Assembly: GCA_018303575.1 (NCBI GenBank) | Contig: JAGVXW010000007.1 | Coordinates: 1 to 9,193, forward strand | DNA from: Candidatus Woesearchaeota archaeon | GTDB taxonomy: Archaea > Nanobdellota > Nanobdellia > Woesearchaeales > WJIZ01 | Reading direction: 5' to 3' | DNA: 9,193 nucleotides | Part shown: one piece after another, positions 1-4,771 of the stretch | Numbering within the stretch: the first letter of the stretch is position 1 | Layout: every line of letters starts with the position of its first letter | Position numbers and translations under genes: made by a program | Notes under the pieces: generated by a model | Told to the model about the DNA's origin: nothing | Databases searched by the model: none | Seen by the model: only the letters and a program-made list of their open reading frames with translations

Positions 1-1
1 C

Positions 2-88
2 AAAACGAGCTTCAGGGAGCTCGTGAAGATGATGGTGGACGCGGATGTGGAGAGGCATTCGCAGAAGAATTTTTCTCGAAACCTTTAA
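2..88 (+). CDS. 3' end of an unidentified gene (5' truncated by window)
   Basis: Only the last 28 codons are in the window, ending at TAA 86-88. The peptide contains a segment ELVKMMVDADVERHSQ that looks like a charged amphipathic helix, which is why I prefer this frame to the alternative one ending at 105. The stop lies inside the TATA-like box of the next gene, so the two genes are packed end to end, as elsewhere in this window. The fragment is too short to assign to a family. Confidence 0.4.
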   Translation, partial: KTSFRELVKMMVDADVERHSQKNFSRNL

Positions 89-90
89 AA
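82..90 (+). promoter_or_regulatory. Archaeal TATA box for the MNT-HEPN operon
   Basis: CCTTTAAAA matches the CCTTTAAATA box seen before other genes here. Its centre lies about 42 nt before the ATG at 128, predicting a leader of roughly 15 nt rather than a leaderless start. The box overlaps the stop codon of the preceding gene. A pair of GTTAACAT sites lies between it and the start codon. Confidence 0.55.
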
Positions 91-100
91 GTAACTTCTT

Positions 101-129
101 GTTAACATATGTAAACTAATAGTTAACAT
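101..129 (+). promoter_or_regulatory. Candidate autoregulatory operator (GTTAACAT pair)
   Basis: GTTAACAT occurs at 101-108 and again at 122-129, exactly 21 bp apart, about two helical turns. The first copy is part of a 16-bp near-palindrome at 101-116 with a perfect ACATATGT core. The sites cover the predicted transcription start and the start codon of a gene whose product has an N-terminal winged helix. Autorepression is therefore a reasonable inference, but it is not shown. Confidence 0.4.
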
Positions 130-736
130 GAAATCCACCCTTGAGAATCGCGTCCTTCTTCTTCTCTCCAAACAGCCATCTTTCCCTTGGAACGCTCCAG
201 GAGTTGCTAAGGAACTTGGCATCTCGCGCGTCGGGGCGTTCAAGGCGCTTCGGGAGCTCGGCAAAGAGGGCATCGTGCGTTCCCACACCTTGGCCGGCTC
301 GGCATTTTATAGACTCAACCTATCGGATGATTTTGCGTTCAAACGGACAGAGCTTGCTTTCCTGACTGAAGCCAGAATGCATAAGAGATGGGAACGGGAG
401 TTTCAGGATCTGTATCCCTCCACCCTTTTTGTCGTCCTCTTTGGGTCTATCCTGACACGGGAGGACACGGCCAGAGATATCGATCTTCTCGTCGTTATCG
501 AATGGAGAAACATGAAACGGGCGACGGAAATTTTCCGGAAAGAAGGCCGGGCGCTCTTAAATCCTTTCCATTTTCTGCCCATGACTCCGGAAGATTTCCG
601 GAAAAACCTGGCAAAGGGATTAATAGCACCGCTCACTCAAAAATGCGTCATCCTCCATGGCGCAGACTGGTACCTTCAGGAGCTCAGAGAGCAAAGTGGC
701 CTGGTGCTTCAAAAAAGCGGAGCGCGAGCTCCGTGA
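128..736 (+). CDS. Winged-helix / minimal nucleotidyltransferase (MNT) protein, antitoxin half of a HEPN-MNT pair
   Basis: A 202-residue protein. Residues about 1-65 form a winged helix-turn-helix (VAKELGISRVGAFKALREL, then a wing). Residues about 97-180 are a nucleotidyltransferase domain with the Pol-beta-type signature GS (106-107), nine residues, then DID (D117, D119). These residues bind metal and nucleotide in MNT antitoxins. MntA-type partners of HEPN toxins are known to AMPylate the toxin; whether this protein does so is inference. The C-terminal part (FHFLPMTPEDF, then KCVILHGADWYL) fits archaeal members of this family. The HEPN gene overlaps its 3' end, so the two are translated from one message. 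The N-terminal DNA-binding domain suggests it also regulates its own promoter. No Shine-Dalgarno sequence is visible before ATG 128. Confidence 0.85.
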   Translation: MKSTLENRVLLLLSKQPSFPWNAPGVAKELGISRVGAFKALRELGKEGIVRSHTLAGSAFYRLNLSDDFAFKRTELAFLTEARMHKRWEREFQDLYPSTLFVVLFGSILTREDTARDIDLLVVIEWRNMKRATEIFRKEGRALLNPFHFLPMTPEDFRKNLAKGLIAPLTQKCVILHGADWYLQELREQSGLVLQKSGARAP

Positions 737-1172
737 GCAGGGCAAACATCGGGGCCTGGTCAAGGTCGCTGCCGATGAGCACATAGCCGATGCCCACCTC
801 ACGAAAGCCAAGCACAACCTCCAGGCAGGCCTTGATTTTGAGCGGAAGTATCCGGACTGGGCTGTGAGCGCGCTCTTCTACAGCGTATATCACTGCTTTC
901 TCGCCCTTCTTGCGCATACAGGATATGAGTCGCGCAACCAGGAATGCACGCTCGCCCTAGTCCAAGACCTCCTAGACAAGAAAGAGATTCGGTTCAGCCA
1001 GGATATCCTGGACGCTTTCGCCCTCGCGGATGACCCGACAACGGTCCTGAGCCTGCGCGAGCGATTCCAATACGGAACCGAGACGAGCATGCCGGTGCTC
1101 ACCCTGAGATCGCTTGAACATCTCGCCCTGCGCGCTCTTGAGCAGACGAAACGTGCTATTTATTCTCCCTAA
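696..1172 (+). CDS. HEPN-domain protein, toxin half of the HEPN-MNT pair
   Basis: From GTG 696 the protein has 158 residues, mostly alpha-helical. The core segment AVSALFYSVYHCFLALLAH followed by GYESRNQECT (about 56-85) is characteristic of HEPN proteins in archaea. I chose GTG 696 because related proteins, as I recall them, begin with a short M-x-WC motif; AGGAG lies at 678-682. An ATG at 657 in the same frame would give 13 more residues and an 80-nt overlap with the MNT gene instead of 41. HEPN proteins paired with MNT proteins are commonly RNases, or inert four-helix partners. This one lacks a clear R-x4-6-H catalytic motif: R80 is followed by NQECT and no His. Ribonuclease activity is therefore uncertain. 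The pair probably acts as a toxin-antitoxin or nucleotide-sensing module in the cytoplasm. Confidence 0.8.
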   Translation: MAWCFKKAERELREQGKHRGLVKVAADEHIADAHLTKAKHNLQAGLDFERKYPDWAVSALFYSVYHCFLALLAHTGYESRNQECTLALVQDLLDKKEIRFSQDILDAFALADDPTTVLSLRERFQYGTETSMPVLTLRSLEHLALRALEQTKRAIYSP

Positions 1173-1195
1173 TCGGGAATGATGCTGCAAGCTTT

Positions 1196-1210
1196 ATTCT
1201 TCAGAAGAAT
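1196..1210. repeat. Perfect palindrome upstream of the left promoter copy
   Basis: ATTCTTC and GAAGAAT flank a single A. It lies just after the HEPN stop and about 16 bp before the TATA box at 1226. It could be a regulator site for that promoter or a weak hairpin at the end of the HEPN transcript. No T-tract follows, which argues against a standard terminator. Confidence 0.4.
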
Positions 1211-1235
1211 TCCGGTCGGAAGCAACCTTTAAATA
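1202..1235 (+). promoter_or_regulatory. Duplicated promoter block, left copy (TATA box at 1226-1235)
   Basis: This 34-bp block ends in AGCAACCTTTAAATA and matches the block at 1971-2004 at 30 of 34 positions. The right copy drives the glycosyltransferase gene. The left copy points at the hairpin at 1250-1334, with an expected transcription start near 1253-1257. No convincing protein-coding gene on the plus strand follows it, so its product may be a small RNA or an antisense transcript of the DUF3800 gene. Confidence 0.6.
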
Positions 1236-1249
1236 GGAGCTTTCCTTTC

Positions 1250-1334
1250 TATAAGCGGGCAGGGTAAATCCTGTTGGTCCAGTGTACCTTGAGGTGCACG
1301 CCAAAACAGTACCAACAGGTGCTGCCTGCTTATA
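1250..1334 (+). ncRNA. Candidate structured small RNA (three stacked stems)
   Basis: An extended imperfect palindrome. Stem 1 is 13 bp (1250-1262 with 1322-1334, one G-U pair). Stem 2 is 9 bp and perfect (1270-1278 with 1311-1319, CCTGTTGGT/ACCAACAGG). Stem 3 is 7 bp (1282-1288 with 1293-1299, one U-G pair) closed by a UUGA loop. The internal loops are 7/2 and 3/11 nt. A strong TATA box lies at the right distance for transcription to begin at the foot of stem 1. Its 3' edge covers the stop codon of the convergent DUF3800 gene (1330-1332), so a role at the end of that transcript is also possible. I see no K-turn and no canonical ACA box, so I do not call it a guide RNA. It is not a tRNA. Confidence 0.45.
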
Positions 1335-1923
1335 TTCGCAAGATGTCTATCTTCTCCTCAATGAGTTTGAAGAACTCCTCATTTCCATGCTCAAATTTCT
1401 GGAACACCGCCCAGGAAACCACATCCGCTATCTGAAGGCCTGGCCAGGCATGCGACCAGCTGTGGAAAATTTCTACGTTCCTGAACCATCTTGCCTCCTT
1501 GAATTTCCCTCCGATGTAGCGGTTGAAGTCGTCGATAAAACGCTGTTTGCTCTTCAATCGGTCAATATGAAGAGTAAGTTTCGAAGCGTCAATAGACATT
1601 GGAGCGAGATTACCACAAATAGTGGCATACGCCCTTTCCGTGTCTCCAAAAGCTCCCCTCTTTTTGAGGACAACGGCTCTGACGTGCGCAGTCCTGATGT
1701 TAGAGAATTTCTTTAAGAGATAGGATATGAGTTCCTTGCTTGAGTGCGCTGCCTTAATTTCTTTGGTAGTTCGAAGTTCTTTCCTGAATTTTCCTCTTCT
1801 TGCGTGTTTTATCAGCCGGTCAAAGATATTCGAATCATCTGCCCAGATAGCCGTAATGATAAAATAACGCGAACCTCTCTCGCCTAAGTCTCCGCTCTCA
1901 TCAATGAATGCTTCACGTTCCAT
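1330..1923 (-). CDS. DUF3800 family protein (predicted RNase H-like nuclease)
   Basis: A 197-residue protein starting at ATG 1923-1921. The N-terminal motif FIDESGD (residues 6-12), with a following strand YFIITAIW, and the C-terminal block LQIADVVSWAVFQKFEHGN (163-181, including D167) are the hallmarks of DUF3800. D121 in LHIDR is a further conserved-looking acid. The family is predicted to adopt an RNase H-like fold with a carboxylate active site, and its members are frequent in mobile and defence-associated regions; substrate unknown. The frame stays open upstream to 2193, but that extension runs opposite to the glycosyltransferase gene and lacks family similarity. I therefore start at the ATG directly before the DES motif, which also lies about 26 nt from a minus-strand TATA-like box. 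It is encoded opposite to its neighbours and flanked by duplicated promoter blocks, consistent with insertion as a cassette. Confidence 0.85.
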   Translation of the reverse strand: MEREAFIDESGDLGERGSRYFIITAIWADDSNIFDRLIKHARRGKFRKELRTTKEIKAAHSSKELISYLLKKFSNIRTAHVRAVVLKKRGAFGDTERAYATICGNLAPMSIDASKLTLHIDRLKSKQRFIDDFNRYIGGKFKEARWFRNVEIFHSWSHAWPGLQIADVVSWAVFQKFEHGNEEFFKLIEEKIDILRI

Positions 1924-1943
1924 AAACCATGCAGTGAAGAGGC

Positions 1944-1953
1944 CCTTAATATG
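1944..1953 (-). promoter_or_regulatory. Minus-strand TATA-like box for the DUF3800 gene
   Basis: Read on the minus strand it is CATATTAAGG, centred about 26 nt before ATG 1923. That spacing matches the leaderless genes of this window. It is weaker than the CTTTAAATA boxes. The palindromic TTTAAA core at 1997-2002 could also fire leftwards, which would give a leader of about 50 nt. Confidence 0.4.
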
Positions 1954-1960
1954 CCTGAGC

Positions 1961-1984
1961 CCGGAAAATCCGGAAGATTTCCGG
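1961..1984. repeat. CCGGAAA/TTTCCGG inverted repeat between divergent promoters
   Basis: The arms CCGGAAA (1961-1967) and TTTCCGG (1978-1984) are perfect and separated by 10 bp, with a further CCGGA inside at 1971. The site lies between the DUF3800 start region and the glycosyltransferase TATA box. It is placed to act as an operator shared by two divergent promoters. No regulator is identified. Confidence 0.4.
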
Positions 1985-2004
1985 ACAGAAGCAACCTTTA
2001 AATA
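1971..2004 (+). promoter_or_regulatory. Duplicated promoter block, right copy (TATA box at 1995-2004)
   Basis: CCTTTAAATA is centred about 27 nt before ATG 2027, giving a leaderless glycosyltransferase mRNA. Thirty of 34 positions match 1202-1235, including everything from GAAGCAACC through the TATA box. Confidence 0.7.
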
Positions 2005-2026
2005 AGCGCCTCGACTTGTCTTCGGC

Positions 2027-3241
2027 ATGCATCCGGACACGATGAGGCGGGTCGACGCTTGGGTGGGGAGGCCGCTGTGCTTCCTGCTCTCGCTCCTGAA
2101 CTCCCTCCAGCGCATGCTCGGCATCCGGCGCCTGCCAAAAGGTTTCAGGCCCAGGAAAATCCTGTTCATCGAGCTGTCTGAGATGGGGAGCACGATCCTC
2201 GGCTACGGCGCCATGAAGAAAGCCAGGGAGCTGTTCGGCGCCGAGCTGTTCTTCCTCATCTTCGAGTCCAACGCCGAGAGCATCAGGATGCTCGACGTCG
2301 TGTCGCGCAAGAATATCTTGACGATCAGGAGCTCAAATTTATTTGTCATGGCGTGGGACACGCTCAGAGTCCTGTTCCAGATCCGACGGCTTAGGATTGA
2401 TACGGTCGTGGACATGGAGCTGTTCTCACGGTTCACGGCGCTGCTCTCCTACCTTTCCGGCGCCAAGGCTGTCTCCGGCTTCTATAAGTTCCACATGGAA
2501 GGGCTGTACCGGGGCAACTTCCTGACGCATAAGGTGCAGTATAATCCCTACTATCACATCAGCCAAAGTTTCCTTGCGCTTGTTCATGCGCTGGCCGCTG
2601 ATCCTTATGAGCTTCCTTTATTGAAGCGGGAGATCAAGAAAGAAGAGGTAATCCGTGGGAGAATCCACTCAACAGATGAGCAGAAGAAAGCGATGCTGAA
2701 GAAATTGCAGCGCCTTAACACTTCAATCACATCGAAGAGCAAGATTATCATCCTGAATCCCAACGCGAGCGAATTGCTGCCGTTGCGCAGATGGCCGCTC
2801 GCGCACTACCAGAAGCTGGCCGAGAAGCTGCTGACGTTGAAAGACACGTATCTTGTGATTACAGGCATCGCTTCCGAGAAGCCGGATGCGCAGGCCATCT
2901 GCCAGCATGTGAACTCCGACAGGTGCATCGACTTCATAGGCCAGACGACGCTGCGGGAGCTGATCGACCTGTACGAGATTTCCTCCCTGCTCATCTCCAA
3001 CGATTCCGGGCCAGCGCATTTCTCCTCGCTGACGGACATCCCGAGCATCGTGCTCTTCGGGCCTGAGACGCCGTTGCTGTATGGTCCGCTTTCTCCGCAT
3101 TGCACTCCGGTCACATCGAACTTCGCGTGCTCCCCGTGCGTGTCGGCGTTCAACCATCGGAAGAGCGCGTGCACGAACAATAGGTGCCTGCAGGTGATTT
3201 CGCCGGAAAGAATTTTTGAGCTGGTTAAGGGGAAGATTTAG
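2027..3241 (+). CDS. Glycosyltransferase family 9 protein (heptosyltransferase-like)
   Basis: A 404-residue GT-B fold enzyme. GT9 hallmarks in the donor-binding half are NPNASE (244-249), WPLAHYQKLAEKL (256-268), NDSGPAH (325-331) and FGPETPLLYGPLSP (344-357). The N-terminal half (KILFIELSEMGSTILGYGAM, about 44-63) matches the acceptor-side Rossmann strand and loop. Bacterial relatives transfer ADP-heptose to lipopolysaccharide core. An archaeon lacking LPS would use another sugar and acceptor, so specificity is unknown. Residues 18-31 are hydrophobic to amphipathic and may touch the membrane. A cluster of four cysteines (C368, C371, C382, C387) near the C-terminus recurs, as I recall, in one GT9 subgroup and could bind metal. 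The leaderless spacing supports ATG 2027; M6 is an alternative start. It probably works with the membrane protein at 4772 in surface glycan assembly. Confidence 0.88.
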   Translation: MHPDTMRRVDAWVGRPLCFLLSLLNSLQRMLGIRRLPKGFRPRKILFIELSEMGSTILGYGAMKKARELFGAELFFLIFESNAESIRMLDVVSRKNILTIRSSNLFVMAWDTLRVLFQIRRLRIDTVVDMELFSRFTALLSYLSGAKAVSGFYKFHMEGLYRGNFLTHKVQYNPYYHISQSFLALVHALAADPYELPLLKREIKKEEVIRGRIHSTDEQKKAMLKKLQRLNTSITSKSKIIILNPNASELLPLRRWPLAHYQKLAEKLLTLKDTYLVITGIASEKPDAQAICQHVNSDRCIDFIGQTTLRELIDLYEISSLLISNDSGPAHFSSLTDIPSIVLFGPETPLLYGPLSPHCTPVTSNFACSPCVSAFNHRKSACTNNRCLQVISPERIFELVKGKI

Positions 3242-3251
3242 CTACTTCGGT

Positions 3252-3296
3252 ATCTACTAATTTTAGTCATTTTTAGTAGATTTTACTATTTTTTTG
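3252..3296 (+). terminator. Hairpin plus T-tract after the glycosyltransferase gene
   Basis: ATCTACTAA (3252-3260) and TTAGTAGAT (3273-3281) form a 9-bp stem with a 12-nt loop. A T-rich tract with seven consecutive T (3289-3295) follows. It starts 11 nt after the stop codon at 3239-3241. Archaeal termination relies mainly on the T-tract; the hairpin may be an additional regulator site because its TACTAA arm recurs at 3323. Confidence 0.55.
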
Positions 3297-3322
3297 GCTT
3301 CTTATTTTTAAGCGTTATAAAC

Positions 3323-3356
3323 TACTAATTTTTATACATTTTAGTATAAAATAGTA
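3323..3356 (+). promoter_or_regulatory. Palindromic candidate operator before the fic gene
   Basis: An inverted repeat with outer arms TACTA (3323-3327) and TAGTA (3352-3356) and inner arms TTTTATAC (3330-3337) and GTATAAAA (3344-3351), around a 6-bp centre. It ends one base before the TATA box, covering the TFB-recognition position. A bound repressor would block initiation. The winged helix of the downstream Fic protein is the natural candidate; this is inference. Confidence 0.45.
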
Positions 3357-3357
3357 A

Positions 3358-3367
3358 CCTTTAAATA
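3358..3367 (+). promoter_or_regulatory. TATA box of the fic gene
   Basis: CCTTTAAATA, with AA before it, is centred about 27 nt before ATG 3390, giving a leaderless transcript. It directly abuts the palindrome at 3323-3356. Confidence 0.7.
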
Positions 3368-3389
3368 TCCGCACCTCTTTCTGGTTTCC

Positions 3390-4724
3390 ATGAAACTTCC
3401 TGAACCCCCACCCCATCTCGACCCAAAACTGTTTGAATATTACAAGGACTATCTCTCCCATCCTAACGAATTAGAGGATTTTATTCAAGAAATCAATGAG
3501 AAATACCTCTCCTGGGACGAATTCCGCCGCCATGCACCGCTGCCGGCAGGGAAGACTCCGAATGCTTTGTGGGGGATTATCAAAATGATCCGGCATTTCA
3601 CCCGAACAAGGCTCGACATTTTCAGGGATGCCAAACTTAAGATTAGCTATAATATCCGAGCATCAAACCTTCTCCAGAAAAAGCTCCACGAGCTCGACAT
3701 GAAATGCGGCGGCCCGCTGGTAACAAAATCAATAGTACCAGAAGAAGACCGAAAATCCTATCTCTTGAGCTCCCTCATGGAAGAAGCCATTGCCTCCAGC
3801 CAGTTAGAGGGTGCAGCTACTAGCAGGAGCGTCGCCAAGGAGATGCTGAAGACAAATAGGAAGCCCAGGAATCCGGATGAGAAAATGATTTGGAATAATT
3901 ACCTGACTATGAAGTATATCGTGGAATCAAAGGAGAAACAGCTTACCCCAAAATTCATTCAGGATCTTCATGCGCGTATTACGGAAGAAACTCTCGATAA
4001 AATGGAGTGGGAGGGCAGATTCAGGGAAAACGACGATGTCCGGGTGTATGACAAAGAAACTGGAGAGATTTTCCACACCCCTCCATCTCATGAGAAGATC
4101 CCCGGATTGATCCAAAATTACTGCGAATTCGCGAATAAGACAGATCATAAAGCGTATATCCACCCCATCATCAAGGCAAGCATCCTCCATTTTCTTATGG
4201 GATATCTCCACCCCTTTGAAGATGGAAATGGAAGAACCGCGCGCTCTATCTTTTACTGGTATCTGCTTTCGCAAGGGTATTGGCTCATCCAGTTCATGGC
4301 TGTTTCAAGGTTCATTAAGGATTCTCCGGCGAAGTACAGTCGCGCCTACCTCTATGCAGAACAGGATGCCAATGATGTGACCTATTTCATAAAATTCCAG
4401 ATTGAATCGATAGAGAAAGCACATGATGCCCTCATGAGCTACATTCGCAAGAAGACTGAGGAGAAGAAGGAACTCTATAGCCTCATCCAGATTCCGGGCA
4501 TCAACGAGCGGCAAGCGCTTATCCTGCTTGATTTTGCCAATGACCCTAAAACGGTCATGGATATCCATCAAATGAAGGAAAGATTTAGTGTGGTTTACCA
4601 GACTGCGCGTGTGGACTTACTCCAGCTCGCAAAGAAGGGGTTGCTGAAACAGAAAACTTCCGGGAAAAAATTGCTCTTTTTCAGATCCCAGAATTTTGAT
4701 GATGTTTTGAAAGCATCCCGATGA
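3390..4724 (+). CDS. Fic family protein with inhibitory motif and C-terminal winged helix
   Basis: A 444-residue protein. The catalytic Fic motif HPFEDGNGRTAR (274-285) is complete, including H274, N280 and both arginines (R282, R285), so AMP transfer from ATP to a protein hydroxyl is expected. The flap that positions the target is around 217-245 (VRVYDKETGEIFHTPPS). The motif SSQLEG (136-141) matches the class II inhibitory pattern S/T-x3-E-G, with E140 predicted to block ATP binding until relieved. Residues about 10-110 form the helical N-terminal region common in long Fic proteins. Residues about 365-432 (INERQALILLDF, then VYQTARVDLLQLAKKGLL) form a winged helix, typical of Fic proteins that bind DNA. 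No separate antitoxin gene is adjacent, as expected when inhibition is built in. The target is unknown. The gene has its own promoter and candidate operator. Confidence 0.93.
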   Translation: MKLPEPPPHLDPKLFEYYKDYLSHPNELEDFIQEINEKYLSWDEFRRHAPLPAGKTPNALWGIIKMIRHFTRTRLDIFRDAKLKISYNIRASNLLQKKLHELDMKCGGPLVTKSIVPEEDRKSYLLSSLMEEAIASSQLEGAATSRSVAKEMLKTNRKPRNPDEKMIWNNYLTMKYIVESKEKQLTPKFIQDLHARITEETLDKMEWEGRFRENDDVRVYDKETGEIFHTPPSHEKIPGLIQNYCEFANKTDHKAYIHPIIKASILHFLMGYLHPFEDGNGRTARSIFYWYLLSQGYWLIQFMAVSRFIKDSPAKYSRAYLYAEQDANDVTYFIKFQIESIEKAHDALMSYIRKKTEEKKELYSLIQIPGINERQALILLDFANDPKTVMDIHQMKERFSVVYQTARVDLLQLAKKGLLKQKTSGKKLLFFRSQNFDDVLKASR

Positions 4725-4739
4725 TAGTATCGACCACAA

Positions 4740-4749
4740 CCTTTTTATT
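4740..4749 (+). promoter_or_regulatory. TATA box of the membrane protein gene
   Basis: CCTTTTTATT, preceded by AA, is centred about 27 nt before GTG 4772. This spacing is the main reason for accepting that GTG as a leaderless start. Confidence 0.6.
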
Positions 4750-4771
4750 GAGCCGTCTTTAAAACAGTATC

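Noticed and set aside
657..695. ATG 657 as the HEPN start
   Set aside because: It would overlap the MNT gene by 80 nt, and the extra residues do not resemble the start of related HEPN proteins; GTG 696 fits better. Not excluded.
1250..1334. Integron attC site, H/ACA guide RNA or tRNA
   Set aside because: The GTT and AAC core triplets are in the wrong order for attC. No K-turn GA pairs and no ACA at the proper distance from a pocket. No T-loop sequence or cloverleaf.
1282..1716. Plus-strand open frame of 144 codons opposite the DUF3800 gene
   Set aside because: It starts inside the hairpin, has no recognisable domain, and is antisense to a gene with clear family motifs.
1924..2193. N-terminal extension of the DUF3800 frame by 90 codons
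   Set aside because: It is antisense to the start of the GT9 gene, rich in Arg and Ser like a shadow frame, and the DES motif begins right after the ATG at 1923.
2723..3180. Several minus- and plus-strand frames inside the GT9 gene
   Set aside because: Overlapping shadows of a GC-rich coding region; only the GT9 frame shows conserved motifs.
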